Shown here: positions 8,261 to 16,684 of the stretch, piece by piece
Position numbering within the stretch: the first letter of the stretch is position 1
Layout: every line of letters begins with the position of its first letter
NCBI RefSeq assembly: GCF_000428845.1
Contig: NZ_AUAS01000008.1
Location: 62,001-126,000 of the forward strand
Direction of reading: 5' to 3'
From: Dyadobacter alkalitolerans DSM 23607
GTDB taxonomy: Bacteria; Bacteroidota; Bacteroidia; Cytophagales; Spirosomataceae
Length of the DNA: 64,000 bases
The notes under the pieces: generated by a model
What the model saw: only the letters and a program-made list of their open reading frames with translations
Databases searched by the model: none
Told to the model about the DNA's origin: nothing
Program-made: the position numbers and the translations under genes

Positions 8261-9568
8261 CTACAACCTAATAATCTCAGCCCCAATAGCATTCAACCTT
8301 CCATCAATATTCTGATAACCACGGTCGATCTGTTCGATGTTATCAATGATGCTGACGCCTTTTGCGGATAGCGCTGCGATGAGTAGCGCTACTCCGGCGC
8401 GTATATCGGGCGAAGTCATGCGGATGCCGCGGAGTTGTGTTTCCCGGTTATGTCCGATTACTGTTGCGCGGTGCGGGTCGCAGAGGATGATCTGTGCGCC
8501 CATTTCAATTAATTTATCTACGAAAAACAGACGGCTTTCAAACATCTTCTGATGGATGAGCACTGTTCCCTGTGCCTGTGTGGCTGTTACCAGGATAATG
8601 CTCAGCAAATCCGGCGTAAAACCTGGCCATGGTGCATCGGCAACAGACATGGTGGAGCCGTCCAGGAAGTTCTCAATGCGGTAATGTTCCTGTGCGGGAA
8701 TGAAAATATCGTCGCCCTGGAATTCCATTTTGATCCCAAGCCTTTGAAAAACATCGGGAATGATGCCCAATTGTGCGATCTGGCAGTCTTTGATCGTAAT
8801 TTCGGATTGTGTCATGGCTGCTAACCCAATAAAGCTGCCAATTTCAATCATATCAGGAAGCATTGTATGTTCCGTTCCGCTGAGCTGGCTAACGCCTTCT
8901 ACCACAAGCAGATTAGAAGCGATTCCTGAAATTTTGGCGCCCATTCTGTTCAGCATTTTACATAATTGCTGTAAATAAGGCTCGCAGGCTGCATTATAAA
9001 TTGTAGTAGTGCCTTCGGCCATCACAGCAGCCATCAAAACATTGGCTGTTCCGGTAACAGATGCTTCGTCCAGCAGCATGTAAGCGCCTTTCAGGTTAGT
9101 AGCATCAACTTTATAAAAACCACCATCTTCTTCGTCGTAACTGAATTGCGCACCTAATTTTTCAAAACCTAAAAAGTGCGTATCTAACCTGCGACGGCCT
9201 ATTTTATCGCCGCCCGGGCGCGGGATTCTGCCTTTGCGGAAACGTGCAAGCATAGGTCCAAGCAACATAACAGATCCACGCAAGGCAGCTGCTTTTTGCT
9301 TGTAAGATTCCGATTCCAGGTGATCCAGATTGATATCAGTTGCTTCAAAGCGAATCGATGACTCACTCAGTCTTGTTTGACGGACACCCAGGTCTGCAAG
9401 GAGATTGATAAGCTGATTTACATCCCGAATGTTAGGGATATTATGAATTGTTACCGGTTCTTTGGTCAAAAGCACTGCGCAAATAATCTGCAATGCTTCG
9501 TTTTTTGCGCCTTGGGGAACAATAGATCCTTTAAGCCGTCTATCTCCGGTTATTTTAAATGAAGCCAT
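8261..9568 (-). CDS. murA: UDP-N-acetylglucosamine 1-carboxyvinyltransferase MurA, Asp in place of catalytic Cys
   Basis: A 435-residue enzyme for the first committed step of peptidoglycan synthesis, transferring enolpyruvate from PEP to UDP-GlcNAc in the cytoplasm. The inside-out alpha/beta barrel is evident; conserved features include GAKNEALQI (residues 20-28, with the substrate-binding Lys-Asn), RGSVMLLGPMLAR, and the flexible loop PGGDKIGRR. The residue equivalent to Escherichia coli Cys115 is Asp121 (codon at 9206-9208). Cys-to-Asp enzymes are known to be active but insensitive to fosfomycin, which alkylates the Cys. DUF4290 is encoded 44 bp upstream in the same direction, an arrangement suggestive of co-transcription. 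Confidence 0.95.
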   Translation of the reverse strand: MASFKITGDRRLKGSIVPQGAKNEALQIICAVLLTKEPVTIHNIPNIRDVNQLINLLADLGVRQTRLSESSIRFEATDINLDHLESESYKQKAAALRGSVMLLGPMLARFRKGRIPRPGGDKIGRRRLDTHFLGFEKLGAQFSYDEEDGGFYKVDATNLKGAYMLLDEASVTGTANVLMAAVMAEGTTTIYNAACEPYLQQLCKMLNRMGAKISGIASNLLVVEGVSQLSGTEHTMLPDMIEIGSFIGLAAMTQSEITIKDCQIAQLGIIPDVFQRLGIKMEFQGDDIFIPAQEHYRIENFLDGSTMSVADAPWPGFTPDLLSIILVTATQAQGTVLIHQKMFESRLFFVDKLIEMGAQIILCDPHRATVIGHNRETQLRGIRMTSPDIRAGVALLIAALSAKGVSIIDNIEQIDRGYQNIDGRLNAIGAEIIRL

Positions 9569-9612
9569 ATTTGAATGTGGGGCAATTGACAGGATAAAAT
9601 GAAACCTGGATG

Positions 9613-10374
9613 TTAAATTCCAGGTTTTTTACGGTTATTCCGGTTGTTATTATTGTTGTTGTTACCACCGCTATTGTTCCGGCCCGAGAACTTGTTATTG
9701 GGCCTGTTTCGGTTGGAGTTGCCCTGGTTGTTGTTCCCTCCCTGCCGTTCCGCATTATGGCTAGACTGGGCTTTGAAGCCGCCGCCGCCGTTGCCCTGGC
9801 CTTGATGGCTGTTTCCGCGGTTGCGCTCCTGGCTACTATTATTGCGGTCTTTCGGTGCTGCCTCAATAGGCCCGTTAGCACGGATATAATCGATTTCTTC
9901 TTTTAGCTGACCTTTGCTAAGTTGTTCCAGCTGGCCCAACAAAACGTGATCTTCCGGATTGTCCTTATTCCAGGTGTTGAAAAAGGAGCGCATAAGGCGA
10001 AAAATGTATGAGACAAAAGCCAGTTTATCTTCTTTACTTTCCGTATTAATGGCTTTCTCAAGAAGCAGATCAATGTTACGGCCGTAATGGCGGTACATCA
10101 GATTTTGCTGGTTATAGCCAACGGTCAAAGGTTTTTTACCTAATGCTTCGGGTGAAGGCGGGGGAAATGGACTGTCAACGTCCAATTCAAATCCGGAAAT
10201 AATGTACAGGTCATCCCACAGTTTATTGGTGTAATCCTGGTTATCCCTCATGTTCGGATGGATCTGACGCATGAGCTCAACCAGAATGTGCGCATAAAGG
10301 TTGCGTTTTGTCCGATCTTCCATCTTAACGATGTGATCAGCAAGTTTTTGTACGTTACTACCGTATTCTTTCAA
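9613..10374 (-). CDS. DUF4290 protein with Asn/Gly/Arg-rich low-complexity tail
   Basis: A 253-residue cytoplasmic protein. Residues 1-180 form a helical DUF4290 domain, recognisable by EYGSNVQKLADHI, a HPNMRDNQDYTNKLWDDL-type segment and YGRNIDLLLEKA. The function of this Bacteroidota-specific family is not known. From about residue 185 the composition changes to Asn, Gly, Gln, Arg and Ser, with a run of seven Asn and a basic end (NRNNRKKPGI). Such tails are often disordered and can bind RNA, but that is inference. It lies directly upstream of murA on the same strand. The start at 10374 gives the conserved MKEYG opening. Confidence 0.85.
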   Translation of the reverse strand: MKEYGSNVQKLADHIVKMEDRTKRNLYAHILVELMRQIHPNMRDNQDYTNKLWDDLYIISGFELDVDSPFPPPSPEALGKKPLTVGYNQQNLMYRHYGRNIDLLLEKAINTESKEDKLAFVSYIFRLMRSFFNTWNKDNPEDHVLLGQLEQLSKGQLKEEIDYIRANGPIEAAPKDRNNSSQERNRGNSHQGQGNGGGGFKAQSSHNAERQGGNNNQGNSNRNRPNNKFSGRNNSGGNNNNNNNRNNRKKPGI

Positions 10375-10441
10375 GTGGATAAGTCATTTTTATAGTCAAC
10401 AAAAATAAGAAGTTTTTACGGAAACAAAAGGATGACCACGG

Positions 10442-12880
10442 TTAATGGAGCCAAATCAATTTTCCTTGCAGGGCGTTTTGGGCCGCCGGTGAAATTGTTC
10501 TGTTTCCAAGATCCAATTTCAGTTTGTATATATAAACGCCGGAAGGCAGGTTTTTGGGATACCAAAACCATTCGTTTTCTCCATAATGTGCTGAAAACAA
10601 CATTTCGTCCACTTTTCTTCCCACCAAATCATAAACGAGCAAACTGACTTTTTCGGAAGATGGCAATGGTCCAAATTTGACAGAGAACCGGAACCATTCA
10701 TTGGAAGGGTTTGGTGAAACATGTATGGCTTCAATGTCCGGTAATGTGGCTGATGTTGTGTCTGAAATTGATGCTGAATCTTTTGGGAAAATACGGATTG
10801 CAGGGTCGCCATGGAGCACCATTTGCTGTGCGGTGATGATGGCCATTATGTTTTTTTGTTTAGTTAAATTCCTGCGGATGGCTTCATTTTGTATGATACC
10901 AAATGCCTGATGAGTAAAATTGGAATCGCCTAGAACTTCGTAAAAGCTATCTGTATAGTGTTTTAAATCAGTTGATAAGCCATTGAATGTGTGTGCCAGA
11001 AACAGGACAGCGCCCTTGTTCGGCGTAAGGATCCAGTCGCTGCTCAGCGTTTTGGTAGAGTAGAAAATGCTTCCCGCCGCACAGCCGTTAACAATGATCG
11101 CCGGATAGCGCGGATGATTGTTAATGTTGGCTTCGAAATCGCTGGCTAACCCGATATCAATGTCGGTCACGTCCAGGCTCGAATGCCCAAACAGTGTAAT
11201 CAGCCCGACACCCTTGTTAATAGGAATGTGAGCCTGAATCTTTTCAACAGGATCGGTGGTTTGCTTTGATATTGTTTTAAAATGGGCTGATAATGTTGAA
11301 TGCGCTAATTTTTGCTCAAAAGATTTTACATAATCCAAGAAAACGGCGATCTCACCGGTGGTTCGTCCTCCGCTCAAATGCAGGATATTTTTACGCCACT
11401 TTGCCGATGGCGGTTCCGATTCTACGGCCTTTACTTTCAACAAATAATCATGAACATGTTGCGAGTTCAATGCATTCAGCCGCCCAATAGGCACGATAGG
11501 GTTTAAACCCGATGTTGAATCCGCCCGCATCACCAGCGCAATGTCCGACCCCGGCCAGCCAGCATTAGGAACCATATCCAATGTCCGCGCATCAACCGAT
11601 TTTCTCACGGTTTGCGGGTCAACAGATCGGCCGATCAAGAACACAAATTTCAGATTTCCGGCTTCTGTCATCCAGGAAATGAAATTCCTGATCCCTGCTG
11701 GTCCTGGCTCACCGTAATTAAACTGATCATAAATGTCCTCGCTATGTATAATTAATGGTTTGAAGCCGCCTCCCTGCTCAGAAGCGCGATAAGCAGCATA
11801 AGCCGCAACAGGATCAGCATAGGTAACGGAAATCCGAACAGCCGGATGTGTAATGATTAAGTAATTAAATCTTTGTGGGTCAATGTCTGTAAATTTGACC
11901 AGCCGCGGTTTTAGAATGTCCATAGGTTCAATTGGTGCGAAATCCTCATTTAAGATCCTTTGCGGATAGTGCAGCTTAGCATAAGACAAAGAAAAAGAGC
12001 CCTCATTTTCGGCTGGGACCAAGGTGAATGTAAGCTCGCTTTTACTCGTAGCGTCATCTGGATCGAGAAAAGCTTTACATGTTATTGACTCAAAATCCTT
12101 AAAATAGAATGTGCTGATTTTTCTCTTTAAACCTGACTGATCAGACGACCAAAGCGCACAAGCATGGTTCCCGGCCGATCTTCCAACCAAAATGAGCTCG
12201 ATTTCAGCTTTTGAGAATTTGTCAATACAGGCATTGTTAATATTGAATGAAAAGGAATAGGCAACATTGTTTTTGATTTCGGGGCCTGTCCAGCCTTCTC
12301 CCACGCCATAGCCGGAAAGCGCTGAGCCATCATTAAAGCCGCTTTCCGGCGGGTAAAACCTTCCGGGCGCGTAATGGGATACGAAGAGTTTCTCCACTTC
12401 GGCAAGGCGATAATCAAGCGAATCCTGCGTTGGGGATATATTGAAATTCACTCGCTTACCCGGAATGCCGACAGCATTATGTGTTAAGAAAAAGGCACTG
12501 GTGTCGGAATAGAGGCTGTAATGTGGATGGGGAATAGCAGTGGGTTGGATGTAAAGCGCGCTGTCCAATGCGCCGTCGTTCCTTTGTCCTTGGAAAATGA
12601 TCTCAATATTGTTCTGCTCGTCGGCGCTTACATGAATAGGAACTTCTTTTCCGCGCCGGAACATTTGAAATGCGGCAGACTGGCTGCTATCCATTGGAAA
12701 TCCGGCTTGCCGGAGTTCGGCATTGGTAATTTTGTAAAAACCGTTTTCGACAACCGGAATGCGCAGATAAGTTTGTGATGCAACTATCCATTCGTTGCCG
12801 AATAGGTTTTGGGCTGATAGTGATGCCGGCTGCACTGTCCAAAATAAAAAAAATAGCGTGTGCTTGAAAAATTTGTCCAT
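10442..12880 (-). CDS. C25-family cysteine peptidase with T9SS sorting domain (PorU-like)
   Basis: An 812-residue secreted protein with a signal peptide of about 23 residues ending SLSAQ. A beta-rich N-terminal region is followed by a C25 (gingipain-type) peptidase domain: the candidate catalytic His is in LFGHSS and the Cys in IIVNGCAAGS. The last about 85 residues begin HVSPNPSNEWF and end in a VYIYKLKL strand, the pattern of a type A T9SS C-terminal sorting domain. It resembles PorU in architecture but is shorter and has its own sorting domain, so it is probably T9SS cargo or a second sortase-like enzyme (some annotations call such proteins PorU2). It is encoded 32 bp downstream of folA on the same strand. 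Confidence 0.83.
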   Translation of the reverse strand: MDKFFKHTLFFLFWTVQPASLSAQNLFGNEWIVASQTYLRIPVVENGFYKITNAELRQAGFPMDSSQSAAFQMFRRGKEVPIHVSADEQNNIEIIFQGQRNDGALDSALYIQPTAIPHPHYSLYSDTSAFFLTHNAVGIPGKRVNFNISPTQDSLDYRLAEVEKLFVSHYAPGRFYPPESGFNDGSALSGYGVGEGWTGPEIKNNVAYSFSFNINNACIDKFSKAEIELILVGRSAGNHACALWSSDQSGLKRKISTFYFKDFESITCKAFLDPDDATSKSELTFTLVPAENEGSFSLSYAKLHYPQRILNEDFAPIEPMDILKPRLVKFTDIDPQRFNYLIITHPAVRISVTYADPVAAYAAYRASEQGGGFKPLIIHSEDIYDQFNYGEPGPAGIRNFISWMTEAGNLKFVFLIGRSVDPQTVRKSVDARTLDMVPNAGWPGSDIALVMRADSTSGLNPIVPIGRLNALNSQHVHDYLLKVKAVESEPPSAKWRKNILHLSGGRTTGEIAVFLDYVKSFEQKLAHSTLSAHFKTISKQTTDPVEKIQAHIPINKGVGLITLFGHSSLDVTDIDIGLASDFEANINNHPRYPAIIVNGCAAGSIFYSTKTLSSDWILTPNKGAVLFLAHTFNGLSTDLKHYTDSFYEVLGDSNFTHQAFGIIQNEAIRRNLTKQKNIMAIITAQQMVLHGDPAIRIFPKDSASISDTTSATLPDIEAIHVSPNPSNEWFRFSVKFGPLPSSEKVSLLVYDLVGRKVDEMLFSAHYGENEWFWYPKNLPSGVYIYKLKLDLGNRTISPAAQNALQGKLIWLH

Positions 12881-12912
12881 ACTGAAAACAGATGAACAGG
12901 CTGCGTACGTCC

Positions 12913-13443
12913 TTAACCGGTGTTTTTTCTTTCATAAACATTCATCGAAAAGGAATAAGCATGCTGCTCGTCTTTTTCATGAAATTCAGAACTGATCAGA
13001 TCCCAATCATCCTGGTTCACAACCGGAAAAAATGCGTCGCCCTCAACCTGTGCGTGTACAATGGTTAAATATAGTTTTTGCGCGAGCGGCAGCATTTCCA
13101 AAAAAACAGAAGCTCCGCCCAATACAAATACGGCGTCTTCGCCAGAAAGTAACGCCAGTGCAGAAGAAATATCTTTTGCATACAGCTTATCAGACGCACT
13201 CGTATCTGGCTGGCTGGAAGACAGGATCACGTTTTTATAAGTCGAATGCAGCGCATCAGGCGCTTCAAAACTTTTCCGGCCAGTTATAAATGCTTTGCCA
13301 TCGGTCACTTGCCGGAAATGTTTCCACTCGTCCGGCAGGTGCCAGGGTAAGCTGTTGTTCTTCCCAATGACCCGGTTTTCGCTCATGGCGGCGATGATAT
13401 AAAGCTGAGTTTGTGTTGCCAATGAAGTTTGATTTGAATTCAA
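12913..13443 (-). CDS. folA: Dihydrofolate reductase
   Basis: A 176-residue NADPH-dependent enzyme reducing dihydrofolate to tetrahydrofolate. Clear DHFR signatures are IIAAMSENRVIGKNNSLPWHLPDEW, with the catalytic acidic residue in the DEW segment, the cofactor-binding TGRKSFE and the VLGGASVF motif, and a C-terminal FSMNVYERK strand. The segment before YIIAAM is about 14 residues longer than in many family members; no internal ATG gives a better start because the next Met lies inside the first conserved strand. The gene is followed 32 bp later by the C25 protease and is divergent from padR. Confidence 0.95.
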   Translation of the reverse strand: MNSNQTSLATQTQLYIIAAMSENRVIGKNNSLPWHLPDEWKHFRQVTDGKAFITGRKSFEAPDALHSTYKNVILSSSQPDTSASDKLYAKDISSALALLSGEDAVFVLGGASVFLEMLPLAQKLYLTIVHAQVEGDAFFPVVNQDDWDLISSEFHEKDEQHAYSFSMNVYERKNTG

Positions 13444-13553
13444 TTTTTTATAAAATTTTTTCTAAAATAATAAGGCCAGAAACATTAAATATATTTTGCG
13501 CCGGTCAGCATTCAAAATGACCATTCATCCTAACGGCTAAATCTTTTTAACAT

Positions 13554-13576
13554 GGTACCTTGCATCACAAAGTACC
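13554..13576. promoter_or_regulatory. Candidate PadR operator (imperfect palindrome)
   Basis: GGTACCTTG (13554-13562) and CAAAGTACC (13568-13576) form a 9-bp inverted repeat with one mismatch and a 5-nt spacer. It sits immediately upstream of a consensus -7 element, covering the place where the -33 element should be. This is the expected position for a repressor that autoregulates the padR-pspC unit. The assignment to PadR is inferred from position. Confidence 0.55.
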
Positions 13577-13582
13577 TGTGTA

Positions 13583-13590
13583 TACCTTTG
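13583..13590 (+). promoter_or_regulatory. Bacteroidota -7 element of the padR-pspC unit
   Basis: TACCTTTG matches TAnnTTTG exactly. The TTG at 13560-13562, about 20 bp upstream, could serve as the -33 core and lies within the palindromic operator. The start codon of padR is 67 bp downstream, giving a leader of about 60 nt. Confidence 0.55.
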
Positions 13591-13657
13591 TTATATCAGA
13601 AGGCCAATCCTATCTGTTAGCCATGAACTGTTACATATAATTAACACATGAAACCAC

Positions 13658-14032
13658 ATGAATATTGAAAATGCCCAAGTGCAGATGCGGAAGGGAATTT
13701 TGGAATTCTGCATCCTGCACATCATATCGAGGGGCGAAGTATACGCCTCGGATATGTTGGATGAGCTGACTTCCGCACGCATTATGGTTGTGGAAGGCAC
13801 GCTTTATCCGCTTCTCACCAGGTTAAAAAATTCTGGCTGGCTGGATTATAAATGGGTGGAGTCCTCCTCGGGCCCGCCAAGAAAATATTATGTTTTGACT
13901 GATGAGGGGAAAATATTCCTGGATGCAATGCAAGCCACCTGGTTTGAACTGGCGGAGTCTGTGCAAACTGTTATTCACCGCACAGAGGAATTGAGCAAAA
14001 CGGCCTCTTCCAATCTTCCCGAACCTAACTGA
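13658..14032 (+). CDS. PadR-family transcriptional regulator
   Basis: A 124-residue DNA-binding protein. Residues about 10-90 are the PadR winged helix: RKGILEFCILHIISRGEVYASDMLDEL, then the recognition-helix region VVEGTLYPLLTRLKNSGWLDY and the wing SSSGPPRKYYVLTDEGK. The C-terminal helix is short, as in subfamily 2 PadR proteins. It is encoded 29 bp upstream of a PspC/GIN membrane protein, a pairing common in Bacteroidota, which suggests it controls that gene and itself through the palindrome at 13554-13576. The inducing signal cannot be read from the sequence. Confidence 0.93.
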   Translation: MNIENAQVQMRKGILEFCILHIISRGEVYASDMLDELTSARIMVVEGTLYPLLTRLKNSGWLDYKWVESSSGPPRKYYVLTDEGKIFLDAMQATWFELAESVQTVIHRTEELSKTASSNLPEPN

Positions 14033-14061
14033 TCATATAGAGACATTCGATTATTACAATC

Positions 14062-16617
14062 ATGAAAAAGACAATCAGCATAAATATAGGCGGCATCATC
14101 TTCCATATTGAGGAAGACGGTTATGAAAAACTGAAAGGCTACCTTTCTTCCATCCAGAAATACTTCTCTTCTTTTGCAGACAGCAAAGAGATTTTATCTG
14201 ACATCGAAGGAAGGATTGCAGAGCGGTTTTTGAACAAACAAAAAGCAGAAGCTAAGCAGGTTATCTCCCTTTCCGACGTAGACGAACTGATCGCTGCCAT
14301 GGGAACGGTTGCTGATTTCGAAGCCATCGAACAGGCGGAAGACATTCTTGCCGATCCGTTGGAATCTGCCGCTTCAAAAGGTTACGCACCAAGGGAAGAA
14401 ACGTATTCATCTGCTTCATCTTCCTCATCGTCGTCATACAGCGCGCCTAAATCAGAACCTGCACCATTCGCTGCGCCGAAAAAACTTTACAGGGATTTGC
14501 GACGCAAGCTTTTGGGCGGTGTTGCGGCCGGGCTTGCACATTACTTTACGATTGATCCGCTTTGGGTAAGGCTTGCATTCCTGTTTTTTGTTATTGGCTT
14601 ACCAGCCGGTTCGGGAATGATGAATCTGAATATGGAAGATGAATTCGGACCGTTTTCTGGCTTTATGGTGCTGGTTTACATTGCGATGTGGGTTGCTTTT
14701 CCAGGTTCTACAACTTTGGAAGAAGATACAAAAATCAAAAAGTTCTATCGCGATCCAGACCGCAAAGTGGTGGGTGGTGTTGCTGCCGGTGTAGCGTCTT
14801 ATTTTGGTGTGGATCTGGGCGTTGTGCGGTTTCTTTGGGTGTTGTCAATCCTGCTTTTCGGAACTGGTGTGCTGGTTTATATCATCCTTTGGGTCATTGC
14901 GCCGGTTGCGAATACACTTACCGAAAAAATGGAAATGCAAGGCGAGCCTATCACTTTATCCAACATTGAATCCAACATTAAACATGGCTTAAACCTCGAC
15001 GAAAAAACAGGTGAGGAACATATCGTAACAAAGATTTTTCTTTTTCCCTTTCGTGCAATCGCATTGGTAATCGGTGCATTGGGAAGAATGTTGAAAGGAT
15101 TGGGGCCTATTATCCGGATTCTGATCGGCGCATTCCTGGTGGCAACGGCCGTGATGGGGCTATTGGGGCTGATCATTGCTGGCGGTGTTGCTTTGGGCTT
15201 GACGAGTTCCGCAGCATTTGACAATTTGCCGCTTCCGTTCCTGATTTTTCAAGAATTACCAGGCGTTCTGATTTTATCAGGATTTCTTGTGTCAGCCATT
15301 CCCTTGGTTACGTTCCTTCTGCTGGGTCTGACGCTTATTTCTAACAAAAGGATTGTTGGAGGCTCAGTTTGGCTGACAATGCTCGGCCTTTGGATTGTTG
15401 GAATTATCGGGGCTACGATCGGTGGGATTTCTTACCAGAGAAATTTTGCAAAAAGAGGTGAAGTGGTGCAGTCTGTATCTTATCCAGCACCCTCCGGAAC
15501 GCTCATACTTGATTACAATTATATTAATGATGAAGAAAATGTGGATGTTGATATCCGTCTGGTTGGATACACAGTAACTTCGGACAGTATCAGGTTGGAT
15601 AAAACATTATATGCAAGGGGGCGCAGCCGCCAGGATGCGGAGAAGAATGCAAGCGAGTTGGCATACGATATAGATGTGAAGGATTCTGTATTTATTTTTA
15701 AAGAAGGCCCCATATTGGCAGGACATGGCCCGTTTCGGGATCAGCGGATCGATCTTGCGGTGCATATTCCATTTAACAAACCATTTGTGATGAAGCGCGA
15801 TTTCTACTTTTCCATGAATCGCTGGGATCAGAAAACGACAGACCGCTATGACCTTGATAACGATGAAGTTGATTTCAACACATTGAAATGGGAAATGCGT
15901 CAGGATTCAGGGTTGATTTGTGTGAATTTGCCTGCTAAATTCCTGAAAAGCGATACAGCGGAGAATAATGAAAACGCCGGCTACTCATTTGATTATGAGG
16001 ACAACAGCGATCTTGAACTCGGCGAGCGTGGCAATTACAGCAAGCAGTTTCCGGTAGGGGATTTTAATAAAATAGACATAGGCGGCGCTTATTCGATCAT
16101 AGTCCGCCAGGGAAGTGAGTACAATGTTACTGCCGATAGCGAAGAACCGGCAGATGTAGATGATCTCAAAGTGTACGTGGAAAATGGCACATTACGTGTC
16201 ACCAGAAATAAGGAATTCAGTCTTTTTGATTCTGATAAATGGAAAAGGATCGGCTTGGTGATTACGATGCCAAAGATCGAAAATCTGTCTCTTTCGGGTG
16301 CTAACAAAACGTTGGTAACCGGCTTTACAGGTCTGGGCAAATTAGCAGTGGACATATCCGGCGCTTCAAAATCGGAAATTAATGTTGAGGCGGATCAATT
16401 GGAAGTGAGTATTTCAGGTGCTTCCAAGGCAACATTAAAAGGATCTGCGCGGTCGGTAAATCTGGATGCTTCCGGCGCTTGCAAGCTGGATGCCGTGGGA
16501 CTGAACATTCAGACCGCCGATGTGGACGCTTCCGGCGCTTCCAAAGTGGAGTTGGGAAGAATTCCAAGTATCAGACGTCACACGAGTGGCGCCAGCAAGA
16601 TTAATGTTCAGGAATAG
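14062..16617 (+). CDS. Double-PspC membrane protein with C-terminal GIN (DUF2807) domain
   Basis: An 851-residue inner-membrane protein. Residues 1-100 form a soluble helical region, followed by a Ser-rich linker (about 110-135). Two PspC domains follow (about 140-215 and 225-290), each beginning KLYRDLRRKLLGGVAAGLA or FYRDPDRKVVGGVAAGVA and containing paired membrane helices. Several further membrane segments lie at about 325-465. The C-terminal region (about 650-851) is a DUF2807/GIN beta-helix with repeated SGASK or SGACK steps and ends GASKINVQE. PspC proteins act in envelope stress responses in Proteobacteria; the role of the PspC-GIN fusion in Bacteroidota is not established. It follows padR by 29 bp and is probably controlled by it. 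Confidence 0.9.
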   Translation: MKKTISINIGGIIFHIEEDGYEKLKGYLSSIQKYFSSFADSKEILSDIEGRIAERFLNKQKAEAKQVISLSDVDELIAAMGTVADFEAIEQAEDILADPLESAASKGYAPREETYSSASSSSSSSYSAPKSEPAPFAAPKKLYRDLRRKLLGGVAAGLAHYFTIDPLWVRLAFLFFVIGLPAGSGMMNLNMEDEFGPFSGFMVLVYIAMWVAFPGSTTLEEDTKIKKFYRDPDRKVVGGVAAGVASYFGVDLGVVRFLWVLSILLFGTGVLVYIILWVIAPVANTLTEKMEMQGEPITLSNIESNIKHGLNLDEKTGEEHIVTKIFLFPFRAIALVIGALGRMLKGLGPIIRILIGAFLVATAVMGLLGLIIAGGVALGLTSSAAFDNLPLPFLIFQELPGVLILSGFLVSAIPLVTFLLLGLTLISNKRIVGGSVWLTMLGLWIVGIIGATIGGISYQRNFAKRGEVVQSVSYPAPSGTLILDYNYINDEENVDVDIRLVGYTVTSDSIRLDKTLYARGRSRQDAEKNASELAYDIDVKDSVFIFKEGPILAGHGPFRDQRIDLAVHIPFNKPFVMKRDFYFSMNRWDQKTTDRYDLDNDEVDFNTLKWEMRQDSGLICVNLPAKFLKSDTAENNENAGYSFDYEDNSDLELGERGNYSKQFPVGDFNKIDIGGAYSIIVRQGSEYNVTADSEEPADVDDLKVYVENGTLRVTRNKEFSLFDSDKWKRIGLVITMPKIENLSLSGANKTLVTGFTGLGKLAVDISGASKSEINVEADQLEVSISGASKATLKGSARSVNLDASGACKLDAVGLNIQTADVDASGASKVELGRIPSIRRHTSGASKINVQE

Positions 16618-16684
16618 TTGGCCCGATGCAACTTTTGATCTTGACTACACATCTTTTCGAAAAGTCATCTAATTAGTTTATACC

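Noticed and set aside
9602-9627. Hairpin (AAACCTGGA/TCCAGGTTT) at the DUF4290 stop codon as a minus-strand terminator
   Set aside because: The T tract lies on the plus-strand side, where no gene ends; on the minus strand the following sequence is not T-rich, and read-through into murA seems likely.
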